Shown: positions 55,500 through 64,000 of the stretch, piece by piece | Position numbering within the stretch: position 1 is the first letter of the stretch | Layout: each line of letters opens with the position of its first letter | Assembly: GCF_033115175.1 (NCBI RefSeq) | Contig: NC_084831.1 | Coordinates: 45,230,002 to 45,294,001 of the forward strand | Length of the DNA stretch: 64,000 nucleotides | Source: Lepus europaeus | Lineage: Eukaryota > Chordata > Mammalia > Lagomorpha > Leporidae | Direction of reading: 5' to 3' | The notes under the pieces: model-generated | Database searches by the model: none | Told to the model about the DNA's origin: nothing | Seen by the model: only the letters and a program-made list of their open reading frames with translations | Made by a program: the position numbers and the translations under genes

Positions 55500-55740
55500 T
55501 AAAATGGGGGTGATAGTACCTGCCTATAAAATTGGGGTTGCGACAAGGATTACATAACTTACTACTTGTTCCATGCTATTAATGGCATCCGGCACATAGC
55601 AAGAACCCAAATGGGTGACTGTCAGAATTTGCTGGGACTGTTAGGATTGCTAATGCTGCGTCTATAGGTAAGTTACACTCCCTAAGCCTCAATTTTCTCT
55701 TTTGAAAGATAAGGCTACCTCAGATCATGGGAAATAAAAA
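55500..55740 (+). mobile_element. MIR relics (one or two)
   Basis: GATAGTACCTGCCTATAAAA, GACAAGGATTACATAAC and CCCTAAGCCTCAATTTTCTC. Confidence 0.65.
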
Positions 55741-55752
55741 GCATAAAATATG

Positions 55753-56098
55753 AGGCCAGTGCTGTGGTGCAGCGGGTTAAAGCCCTAGCCTGAAGCATCA
55801 GCATCCCATATGGGCGCCGGTTCTAGTCCCAGCTCTCCTCTCCCAATCCAGCTCTCTGCTGTGGCCTGGGATAGCAGTAGAAGATGGCCCAAGTCCTTGG
55901 GCCCCTGTACCCGTGTGGAAGACCCAGAAGAAGCTCCTGGCTCCTGGTTTTGGATCAGCGCAGCTCCAGCCGTTGCAGCCATCTGGGGAGTGAACCAGAA
56001 AGAGGAAGACCTCTCTCTCTGTCTCTCTGCCTCTCATTCTCTCTCTGTGTAACTCTGACTTTCAAATGAATAAAATAAATCTTTAAAAAAATAAAAAA
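55753..56098 (+). mobile_element. CSINE
   Basis: Flanked by AAAAGCATAAAATA on each side, a good target duplication. Confidence 0.93.
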
Positions 56099-56254
56099 GC
56101 ATAAAATAGTACCAAGGCACTGATCTCCATGCTCGGCGCTCATAAGGAGCTCAGTAGATGTCAGTCTTCTCTCTTCCTCCCTAGGCTGTGAGCGCTGGCC
56201 TTCTTTTAAATCCTCAGCCTCTACCACGGGATTTAGCATGAAACAAGGTGCTCA

Positions 56255-56553
56255 GGGGCCGGCGCTGTGGCATAGTAGGTTAAGCCTCGCTGGGTCAAGT
56301 CCTGGCTGCTCCATTTCCGATCCAGCTCTCTGCTATGGCCTGGGAAAGCAGTGGAGGATGGCCCAAGTCCTTGGGCCCCTGCACCCACGTGGGAGATCCA
56401 GAAGCTCTCAGCTCCTGGCTACGGATCAGCTCAGCTCTGGCTGTTGTGTTCATATGGGGAGTGAACCAGCAGATGAAGACCCCTCTCTCCATCTTTCCCT
56501 CTTTCTGTAACTCTGCCTCTCAAATAGATAAATAAATCTTTGAAAAAAAAGTT
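56255..56553 (+). mobile_element. CSINE
   Basis: AAGGTGCTCA at 56245-56254 and 56554-56563. Confidence 0.93.
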
Positions 56554-56563
56554 AAGGTGCTCA

Positions 56564-56832
56564 ACAAGAGGGCAGTGCTGTGAGGTAGGGGGGTAAGCGG
56601 CTGCTTGCAATGCCAACCTTCCATATTGGAGCACTGCTCCATAGACAGCAGACGATGGCCCAAGTACATGGGCCCCTTCCACTCACATGGAGTCCCTGGC
56701 TCCTGGCTTTGGTCTGGCCCAACCCTGGCTGCTGTGGCCACTTGGGGAAATGAATCAGCAGATGGAAGATCTGTCTCTCCCTCTTGCTCAGTCACGCTGC
56801 CTTTCAAACAAATAAGTAAATCTTTAAGTAAG
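56564..56832 (+). mobile_element. CSINE, old
   Basis: Directly follows the previous copy. It lost the CAGCTCCCTGCTAATG block. Confidence 0.8.
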
Positions 56833-57248
56833 CTTTTTTTGAGCACCTGCTTGGTGCCAAGTCCTCTACCTCGCGCTGCAGACATGGATGACTCCTGCCA
56901 CAGAGCCTGCTCCAGAAGTTCTCAGGCTGGAAGCGAGGATGAGGGAGGGATGGAGGAAGAGACACCGCCTTGACCGCTCTTCGTGAGAGGCCTGGCCAGC
57001 ACGCCGGCTTCCACACCAGGCTCCCCGGAGCTCCAGAAGGCTGCGGAGGAACTTGCGGTGACGAACCAGGGAGAGGGGGCTGAGTGGAAGGAGCCAATCC
57101 CAAAGCTCCACCCAGGAGTTCCACCCTCACTGTTGTAAAATGCGGGATGCTCCGGGCCTCTACGAAGCCACTGGGGGAAAACGACCAGTGTGTTGGGAAC
57201 AAGAGAAGCTTTAGAGAACACCAAGTTACTGTAGAATGCTACCTCTTT

Positions 57249-57577
57249 TTTATATATTTATTTATTTGATTTATTTAAAAGGCAGAGTTATGAGAGGGAT
57301 AGAGAGACACAGAGAGATCTTCCATCCGCTGGTTCACTCCCCAAATGGCTGGCAACGACTGGAGCTGAGCCAATCTGAAGCCAGGAGCCTGGAGCTTTTT
57401 TCTAGGTCTCTCACATGGGTGCAGGGGCCCAAGCACTTGGGCCATCCTCTACTGCTCCCCAGGCCATAGTAGAGAGCTGGATCGGAAGTGGAGCAGCCAG
57501 GGCTCAAACCTGCTCCCATATAGGATGCCGGCACTGCAGGCAGCAGCTTTACCAACAAAATCACAGCGCCAGCCCCT
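57249..57577 (-). mobile_element. CSINE
   Basis: Antisense copy ending AAATCACAGCGCCAGCCCC. Confidence 0.92.
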
Positions 57578-57589
57578 CCTTAACCTCTT

Positions 57590-57745
57590 TCAACATTTAT
57601 CATTGCTTCAGTGCACACCCTTAGGATTGGGCGACCTAGTAAGGAACTTTCCTGAGCATCAGCTTCCTCACTTGAAAAGCAGGGCTATTCCCCAGGGGCT
57701 GCTGCAAGAACACAACATGGCCAAGCAGAGTCAAGCACGCAGCAC
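57590..57745 (+). mobile_element. MIR relic
   Basis: CATCAGCTTCCTCACTTGAA then GCAGGGCTATTCCCC. Confidence 0.55.
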
Positions 57746-58117
57746 CTGGCGCACAGGGCACCCAGTGCCGCCAGCTTTCTTCTTCCTTAAACACACAAGG
57801 TCAGTGCTGTCCAGCCCTTGCCTCAGGAGTACCAGGTGGGTGGCCTCCCGGTTCTGCTCAAACAGCACAAAGGTTGAGACTGATGGCCATCCCACAGCCC
57901 ATTCTCATTTCAGACTCCCAGCACTGGTGGCCAGACAACAGGGGAGACCACCCACGTGAAGGCAGAGCTGCAACACAGTGCATCAACATTGTGAGATCGC
58001 CTCCTGCAGGCCCACCCACCTCCAAACCCCCCAGAACTAAAGCCATCAAGCCTCACACCCCATGGACTGTGCCGTTCTCCACGCCTTTGGTAAAGAAGCA
58101 ACGGGCAGCACACGTAC

Positions 58118-58205
58118 CATAGAGATCGGGGTTGCTGCGGATGTACAGCCTCACGAAGTTCTTTCCCGGGATCGGCAAGAGAGAGCCTTTAATCCTGTCG
58201 AAGAC
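58118..58205 (-). CDS. YIPF1: YIPF1 coding exon (residues 93-122)
   Basis: This exon encodes VFDRIKGSLLPIPGKNFVRL then YIRSNPDLY(G), the conserved cytosolic segment just before the first membrane helix (family hallmark DLYGPFW). The acceptor is TTTCCCAG. The donor TATG|GTACGT follows 58118. Confidence 0.96.
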
Positions 58206-58379
58206 CTGGGAAACAACAGAGCAGTCACTCCAGGCAGGATTCCTGGAACCCAATCACTACTGAATTCCAAATGCTGACAGCCCTTTCTGTCAGTCAGAGC
58301 CCTTCCAGGACTCAAAGACTTCCACCGCATTTCACTGAGCACCGGGAAAAACATCTCCACTACACGAAAAAGCAAGCAT

Positions 58380-58713
58380 GGGGCTGGCGCTGTGGTGTAG
58401 TGGGTAAAGCCATCGCCTGCAGCGCCAGCATCCCATATAAGCACTGGTTCAAGACTCAGCTGCTCCACTTCTGATCCAGCTCTCTGCCATGGCCTGGGAA
58501 AGCAGTAGAAGATGGCCCAAGTCCTTGGGCCCCTGCACCCATGTGGGAGACCTGGGAGAAGCTCCTGGCTCCTGGCTTCGGATCAGCACAGCTCTGGCCA
58601 TTGAGGCCATCTGGGGAGTGAACCAGGGGATGGAAGACCTCTCTCTCCCTCTCCCTCCCTCCCTCTCTTTCCCTCCCTCTCCCTCTCTCCCTCTCTCCCT
58701 CTCCCTCCCTCAT

Positions 58714-58744
<31 letters not shown>

Positions 58745-58790
58745 CAAATAAATAAATAAATCTCAAAACAAAGAAAGAAAGAAAGAGCAA
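58380..58790 (+). mobile_element. CSINE
   Basis: Preceded by GAAAAAGCAAGCATG and followed by GAAAGAGCAAGCGTG (target duplication). Contains a 100-base CT-rich expansion. Confidence 0.94.
58637..58740. repeat. CT/CCCT-rich tract
   Basis: (CT)n with CCCTCCCT variants inside the SINE. Confidence 0.9.
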
Positions 58791-58811
58791 GCGTGCAACT
58801 GCTCCGCAGAC

Positions 58812-58892
58812 CTGGTACGTGTCCACGTCAAAGAAGGTCTGGTAGTATTCAAACGTCCAGAAGGGGGAGCTTTTCTTCTGTGCAGCGAGTAA
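58812..58892 (-). CDS. YIPF1: YIPF1 coding exon (residues 66-92)
   Basis: This exon encodes LLAAQKKSSPFWTFEYYQTF then FDVDTYQ, 27 codons in phase 0 at both ends. The FWTFEYYQ.FFDVDT block is a strong YIPF1/YIPF2 signature. The acceptor is CCGGCAG. The donor CAG|GTCTGC is poor at +3 and +4. Because 81 is divisible by three, skipping would keep the frame. Confidence 0.96.
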
Positions 58893-59149
58893 CTGCCGGA
58901 GATCAGACAACACTGTGAGCACAGGCAATCTCCTAGTCCCACACACACAGAGGGAGGGAGCCAAGCAAGTGGAAAATTAAAATGTCCCAAACACCAGACT
59001 CTTCTGTACTCGATGACCGATGTCCAGCTCAGGCTGGCACAGGGACATGCATCAGTTCCCAAGACCCACCAGCAGGCTTCAAACCCTGGGTCCTCTGCCA
59101 GAGGGACTTCAGTAAACCCCCGGGCTCCTCTCAGGCTCAGCTCCCCTTT

Positions 59150-59800
59150 CCAAAAGGGGCAGCTGGGGCAGGGGGTTAAGCCACCGTCTGAGATGCCAGC
59201 ATCCCTTATGAGTGCCATTTCAAGTCCCAGCTGCTCCAAAAAGCAAGCATGGGGCTGGCACTGTGGCACAGCAGGTAAAGCCGCGGCCTGCAGTGCTGGC
59301 ATCCCCTATGGGTGCCGGTTTGAGTCCCAGCTGCTCCTCTTCCAATCCGGCTCCCTGCTAATGTGCCTGGGAAAGCAGCAGATGATGGACCAAGTTCTTG
59401 AGCCCCTGACATCCACGTGGGAGACTTGGATGAAGTTCCTGGCTTTGGACTAGTCCAACCCTGGTAGATGCGGCCATTTGGGGAGTGAACCAGCAGAAGG
59501 ATGATCTCTGTCTCTTTGACTTTCCCTTTCAAATATTACTCTCTGTAACTCTGTCTTTCAAATGAATGAATAACTCTTTAAAAAAAAAAAAAAAAGGCAA
59601 CAGAAGATGGCCCAGGTACTTGGGCTCCTGCCATTCATGTGGGAAGCCTGGATGGAGCTCCTGGTTCCTGGCTTCTGCCTGACCCAGCCCTAGCTGTTAA
59701 AGACATTTGGGGAGTGGTGACCTAGAAGATCTCTCTGTATCTCCCTCTCTCTCTGTCACTTTGCCTTTTAAATAAATAAATCTAAAGAAAAAGAAAAAGA
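59150..59800 (+). mobile_element. CSINE host, split
   Basis: Head part 59150-59237; 3' part from GGCAACAGAAGATGGCCCAG (59597) to its A-rich tail. Confidence 0.82.
59251..59596 (+). mobile_element. CSINE nested
   Basis: Carries at its 5' side AAAAAGCAAGCAT, the same bases that precede the copy at 58380, instead of a duplication of its own host. Confidence 0.9.
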
Positions 59801-60063
59801 AAAAGAAAGAAAGGGAAAGAACCTTTCTCTGCTGCTCCCCTAATGCACTCAGCTATCCCAAGGATCACTCTGGAACCCTGAAGTTGCCAGCTACACAGGC
59901 ACTTGCCCTACACCAGCACAGAGGGGACGCACACAGGCCCTGGGCTCACACAACCTCAGCTCCAAGTTCCCTCTGCCTCCTGCCAATTGTGGGCCCCACA
60001 GAAAGTTACTTAAACTCTGTACCTCAAGTTTCTCATTTATAAGGTGAGGGTAAAAAGCTCTCG

Positions 60064-60342
60064 GGGGCTGGCATTGTGGCACACGGGGTTAAGCTGCCAG
60101 CTGGAATGCCAGCACACCGTATCAGAGCACCAGTCTGAGTCCTTGCTGCCCAGTTTCTGATTAGTTCCCTGCTAATGGCCTGAGAAAGCAGAGGTGCTTA
60201 GGTCCCTGCTACCCACATCAGAGACCTGGATGGCCTGGGCCAGGCCTGGTTAGTTGCAGCCAGTCCAGGAGTAAACCAGCAGATGGAAGACCTTTGCCTC
60301 TCTCTCTTTAACTCTTTCAAATAAACAAATCTTAAAAAAAAG
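60064..60342 (+). mobile_element. CSINE
   Basis: GGGGCTGGCATTGTGGCACA head; shortened middle. Confidence 0.88.
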
Positions 60343-60435
60343 TTTTCATACTATGACTATGTGAATACTTACAGTAGAACCAAATACTGTGATTAGTGAT
60401 TAGAGGCATGTTACAAAATATATATATATATGGGG

Positions 60436-60705
60436 GGCCAGTGCTGTGGCCTAGCAGGTAAAGCCACCGCCTACAGGGCCAGCATCCCATACAGGTGCCG
60501 GTTTGAGTCCTGGCTGCTCCACTTCTGATCTAGCTCTCTGCTACAGTCCTTGGGCCCCTGCACCTGAGTAGGAGACCCAAAAGAAGCTCCTGACTCCTGG
60601 CTTCAGATAAGCTGGAGAGTGAACCAGCAAATGGAAGATCTTTTTCTGCTTTTGCCTCTCTGTAACTCTGCCTTTCAAATAAACAAATAATTTTTTTTAA
60701 AGTTA
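60436..60705 (+). mobile_element. CSINE
   Basis: Follows a (TA)n run (60420-60431). Deletion around GATGGCCCAAG. Confidence 0.88.
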
Positions 60706-60834
60706 AAATAAATAGCTCTTGGTTTACAGGTTTGTTTTAAGGATTAAAGGAGATGATGTATATAAAGAAATTTACATGGTATCTGGGAGCTATGAAACTG
60801 AATACTCTATTATCTACTGTGGTGATAACGATGA

Positions 60835-60960
60835 CGAGAGTCACACATCATTTTCTCCTATTTCAAATGAGGAAATGCAAGCTTAGTTAAAGTACCTTCA
60901 ACTTCCTATAGCGATACGCAGGACCAGGACTCCAATGCAGACTCTTAAGTCTGAGCTTTC
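60835..60960 (-). mobile_element. MIR relic, antisense
   Basis: TTTCAAATGAGGAAATGCAA then GCTTAGTTAAAGTACC. Confidence 0.55.
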
Positions 60961-61012
60961 CCACAAGATATACTATAGAATGGCATTGATTTTAGCATAA
61001 AATTCAATTCTT

Positions 61013-61342
61013 GGGGCCGGCATTTTAGTGCAGCAGGTTAAGCCACCCCTTGGAATGCCAGCATTTCATATGAGCACCAGTTTGAGTCCCAGCTCCTCCA
61101 CTTCCCATCCAGCTCCCTGCTAATGGAAAGCACCTAGGAAAAGCAGCAGAAGATGGCCCAAGTCTTTGCACCCCTTCTACACATGGGGGAGATCCAGAAT
61201 CCTGGCTTCTGTCTGGTCCAGCCATTGCCATTGAGGCCATTTGGGGAGCAAACTAGCAGATGGAAATCTCAATCTGTCGGTCTCTGTGTGTGTCTCTCTG
61301 TAACTCTGCCTTTCAAATAAATAAAATAAGTCTTTCAAAAAA
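61013..61342 (+). mobile_element. CSINE
   Basis: GGGGCCGGCATTTTAGTGCA head; tail AAATAAATAAAATAAGTC. Confidence 0.9.
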
Positions 61343-61767
61343 AAAAATCCAACTCAATGCTTATTTTGATATTTCATGGAGTTCCACCAGGACATCCGGT
61401 AACCAAGAGCTCTTCTCTCTTAATAAGCCCGGGAACCCACTGCTCTAAACCCAGTGTACCTGTCATGCTTCACAGTCATGACTCAATTCATAAAACATTA
61501 ACAGAAATACGATTTTTCTGCAACACCCACTGTGCACATGGAATTGGACCGCCCACCTGAGCTCCTGCCCATCCAGCCAGACGAAGGCCTACACCTCTCC
61601 CGGGGTCGTCCTCCAGCCCCCTCCCCTGACACTTTCCACCAGGTCTCACTGAGCTCAGCTGCGGCTCAGGCTTCACCACTTCCGTCCAGACCCCTTCAGG
61701 AGTCTGCCCCGGAGCTCCGGACACTAGTGCGTTCCCCTGCAGCCCACACTCCATGGGCTTCTTTTCT

Positions 61768-62113
61768 TTCTTTTCTTTTTTATTTTTTTTTTTTGACAGG
61801 CAGAGTGAACAGTGAGAGAAAGAGAGACAGAGAGAAAGGTCTTCCTTTTTGCCGTTGGTTCACCCTCCAATGGCCGCTGCGGCCGGTGCACCGCGCTGAT
61901 CCAAAGCCAGGAGCCAGGTGCTTCTCCTGGTCTCCCATGGGGTGCAGGGCCCAAGGACTTGGGCCATCCTCCACTGCACTCCCGGGCCATAGCAGAGAGC
62001 TGGCCTGGAAGAGGGGAAACCGGGATAGAATCTGGCACCCCAACCAGGACTAGAACCCGGTGTGCCGGTGCCACAAGGCAGAGGATTAGCCTGTTAAGCA
62101 TGGCGCCGGCCTC
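61768..62113 (-). mobile_element. CSINE2-like young copy
   Basis: CTCCATGGGC before and CTCCACGGGC after the insertion. Confidence 0.93.
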
Positions 62114-62295
62114 CACGGGCATCTATATCTCAAAAGTCTTTAAATCTGTCTGGCCATCTTGTTTAAAATCTTTCACTAGCTCCCAACAGTTTTCAGAATA
62201 CAGTTCAGACTCGTGTTGAATCCTGGCCTATCTATGCAGCCTCATCTCCTGCCTTTGCCAATGGTTAGCTCCCAATGTAGGTGAAGATGGGGACA

Positions 62296-62622
62296 TTCTT
62301 GGGGTTCAGCATTGTGGCACAGAGAGTTGAGCCATCGCCTGCCATACCAGCATCCCAAATGAAAAGCGGTTCCAGTCCCAGCTGCTCCACTTCCAATCCA
62401 GGTCCCTGCTAATATGCCTGGGAAAGCAGAAGAGATCAGCCCAAGTGCTTGGACCCCTGCCACCCATGTAGAAGACCCGGATGGAATGCCAGGCTCCTGG
62501 CTTCAGTTTGGCCCGGCCCCCGCTGCTGCAGCCATATGTGGAGTAAATCAGTGTATGGAAGACCTCTCTGTGTCTCTACCTCTCTGTAACTCCACCTTTC
62601 AAATAAACAAATAAATCTTAAG
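62296..62622 (+). mobile_element. CSINE with G-run tail
   Basis: Ends AAATAAATCTTA followed by ten G residues (62622-62631), an odd replacement for the poly(A). Confidence 0.9.
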
Positions 62623-62987
62623 GGGGGGGGGATTCCTGTCTGCACCACATAATTTCAGGCCTCTGTGACTTCATCAAATCAGCCCTTTTGCTCAGAGCAC
62701 CCTTTCCCAGCTTCTTCCCTGGCTACCTCCTCCCCTTTCACCAGACTCACTAAAGTGTCACCTCCTCCAGGAAGCCTCCCCTAACTCACCTCTGCCTGCT
62801 CCCACCACCCTGATGCTCCCCTCCACCAGGGCCCACTCCACAGATCATAAGGATGCATGTGTCTATTTCCCCGACAGAAGCAGAGGCTGGGTGTCACTGA
62901 CCTTGTGCAGCCACTGCCTGGCACTGTGCCAGGCACACAGTCAATGACGAGTAAATGCATGAACACGTTTTAAAAGAAAATAGTTTC

Positions 62988-63318
62988 AGGGGCAAGCGCT
63001 GTGGTGCAGTGGGTTAAGCTGCCACTTACGACACCAGCATCCCATCTCGGAGCGCCAGTTCAAGTCCGGCTGCTGTGCTTCTGATCCAGCTCCCTGCTAA
63101 TGTACCTGGGAAGGCAGCAGAAGATGGCCCAAGTGCTTGGCCCCTGCCACCCACATGGGAGACCTGGATGGAGCTGCTGGCTCCTGGCCTCGGCCTGGTC
63201 CAGACCTGGCTGTTGCAGCCATGTGGGGAGTGAACCAGCAGATGGAAGCTCTGTTTCTTCCTCTCTCTCTCTCCATCATTCTGTCTTTCAAACAAATAAA
63301 TAAATCTTTTAAAGAGAG
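62988..63318 (+). mobile_element. CSINE
   Basis: Ends about 28 bases before the YIPF1 donor at 63346. Confidence 0.92.
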
Positions 63319-63346
63319 GGGAAAAAGTTCAAAGACAAGTTCAAAC

Positions 63347-63510
63347 CTCAGTTTTGTCTGAGTCATCGTTTCCCAGTAACTCGTCATCCTCTTCTCTCCC
63401 TGCGCCTCTTGGGGGTCCTGGCTGATGTTTTGGGGTCTCACCAGCATCCTCAATGCTTATTGCGCTGCCATCTGGGTTTGCTGCCAGAGCAGTAGCTGCA
63501 TCACCAAATT
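63347..63510 (-). CDS. YIPF1: YIPF1 coding exon (residues 11-65)
   Basis: This exon encodes (E)FGDAATALAANPDG then SAISIEDAGETPKHQPG, PPRGAGREEDDELLGNDDSD and KTE, the acidic, disordered cytosolic N-terminus. It diverges from human in the middle but keeps GETPKHQPG and REEDDELLGNDDSDKTE. The acceptor is TGTTTCAG and the donor GAG|GTTTGA. The preceding small exon with the start codon (about ten residues) is not in 63511-64000 and must lie to the right of the window. Confidence 0.95.
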
Positions 63511-63689
63511 CTGAAACAAATTAGAACACAAAGCCTTAGAGGCCTCACCCACAACTAGAAACGCTCCACTTTCAACTTAGAGACAAGCTGTCTGCCACGG
63601 ACCCTATCTGACACGGACCACAAAAGGCTTCGGAAAAAACCTCATCTAGAAATAAATCTGACACAGAAAAATGATGACAAAGACACAAG

Positions 63690-63860
63690 AACCTAGATTT
63701 TAGTCAGAGCTCGGCTCCTTACTAACCACGTGAGCCTCCATAAACCTGAGTGTTTCCACCTGTACAATGGGGAGACTAGTTATGTCAAAGAACTTGGGGA
63801 GAACTAGGCATAGTATCTAAGTAAAGTCCTTAGCACAGTGTCTGAGCCCATCTAAGCCTC
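63690..63860 (+). mobile_element. MIR relic
   Basis: CACGTGAGCCTCCATAAACC, TGTACAATGGGGAGAC and CCTTAGCACAGTGTCTGAG. Confidence 0.65.
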
Positions 63861-63890
63861 TCCTCTTTGATTCAGTTCAAAAAACAGTTT

Positions 63891-64000
63891 TAAAGATTCA
63901 TTTATTTATTTGAAAGGCAGAGTTAGAGAGAGAGAGGGAGAGAGGGGGAGATCTTCCATCTATTGGTTCATTCCCCAAATGGCCACAACAGCTGGAGCTG
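63891..64000 (-). mobile_element. CSINE, cut by window end
   Basis: Tail, CT region and GGTTCATTCCCCAAATGGCC visible. Confidence 0.9.

Larger units (their letters stand above)
46792..58117 (-). other. YIPF1: YIPF1 intron (11.3 kb, longest in window)
   Basis: The intron carries L1-derived stretches (47325-47740, 52138-52430, 53405-55478), L2 relics (48255-48920, 51305-52105), several MIRs and about 17 CSINEs including tail-to-tail inverted pairs. 46800-47250 and 57580-58117 contain mostly unique or MIR-like sequence with no gene. Confidence 0.85.
58206..58811 (-). other. YIPF1: YIPF1 intron (606 bp)
   Basis: Two thirds of this short intron is one CSINE (58380-58790), which places SINE sequence within about 25 bases of the weak donor at 58811. 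Confidence 0.9.
61540..62965 (+). mobile_element. L2 interrupted by two CSINEs
   Basis: Pieces at 61540-61767, 62114-62295 (CACTAGCTCCCAACAGTTTT, ACAGTTCAGACTCG) and 62640-62965 (GCCTGGCACTGTGCCAGGCA) read in L2 order. Confidence 0.65.
58893..63346 (-). other. YIPF1: YIPF1 intron
   Basis: The intron contains nine CSINE pieces, an L2 interrupted by two of them (61540-62965) and MIR pieces at 59985-60062, 60710-60800 and 60835-60950. No other gene is seen. Confidence 0.85.
63511..64000 (-). other. YIPF1: YIPF1 intron (partial, right edge)
   Basis: Unique sequence, then a MIR in plus orientation (63690-63860) and a CSINE cut by the window end. No start-codon exon is present. Confidence 0.85.

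Noticed and set aside
58637..58740. CT-rich array as a CRISPR-like or regulatory repeat
   Set aside because: It is the expanded CT block of a CSINE. There are no unit/spacer structures, and the organism is a mammal.
63511..64000. YIPF1 start-codon exon
   Set aside because: No minus-strand match to the expected short N-terminal peptide. The remaining sequence is intron with a MIR and a CSINE.

Overview
This window is mammalian nuclear DNA, almost certainly from a lagomorph and most likely a rabbit or hare. About 80 copies of the lagomorph tRNA-derived SINE (C-repeat / CSINE) are spread through 64 kb. They are recognised by the GGCTGGCGCTGTGGC-type head, the tRNA-like B box, the GTGAACCAGCGGATGGAAGA block, the CT-rich stretch and the AAATAAATAAATCTTT tail. 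There are no bacterial-type operons. Most open reading frames are SINE translations (runs of LSLSLS and similar) or shadows.

Two protein-coding genes can be recognised, both on the minus strand, in the order known for the human 1p32.3 region. From 1 to about 15.3 kb lies the 5' part of NDC1 (TMEM48), the transmembrane nucleoporin. Coding exons 1-5 (residues 1-198) are at 14882-14938, 13201-13321, 10560-10661, 7205-7379 and 2870-3008. The rest of the gene lies left of the window. Its CpG-rich promoter (about 14.69-15.29 kb), with an upstream cluster of four ZNF143-type ACTACAATTCCCAGCATGC motifs (15.24-15.38 kb), is inside the window.

From about 34.8 kb to the right edge lies YIPF1, a five-pass Yip1-domain Golgi protein. 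Eight coding exons are present: 63347-63510, 58812-58892, 58118-58205, 46675-46791, 43219-43385, 42780-42962 and 34790-34879, plus a first coding exon that lies beyond 64000 (seven are visible). The visible exons encode residues 11-306, phases agree at every junction, and the stop codon is at 34790-34792. Eight bases after the stop is a near-perfect splice donor, so the mRNA probably continues into a separate 3'UTR exon further left. A CpG-rich, SINE-free block at 28.4-29.1 kb with a minus-strand AATAAA is a candidate.

Between the genes (about 15.4-34.7 kb) there is no recognisable protein gene. The gap holds CSINEs, MIR and L2 relics, one LTR resembling the ERVL-MaLR class, and unique sequence that includes a plus-strand stretch (23797-24142) bounded by good acceptor and donor sites.

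The introns are a record of retrotransposition. Old MIR, L2, L1 and mariner-like palindromes were invaded by older CSINEs, which were in turn invaded by a younger CSINE2-like subfamily with clean 14-18 bp target-site duplications. I see no new protein system here. The most interesting signals are regulatory: the ZNF143 array, the 3'UTR intron, and inverted SINE pairs flanking exons. SINE boundaries are approximate to a few bases except where a target-site duplication fixes them.
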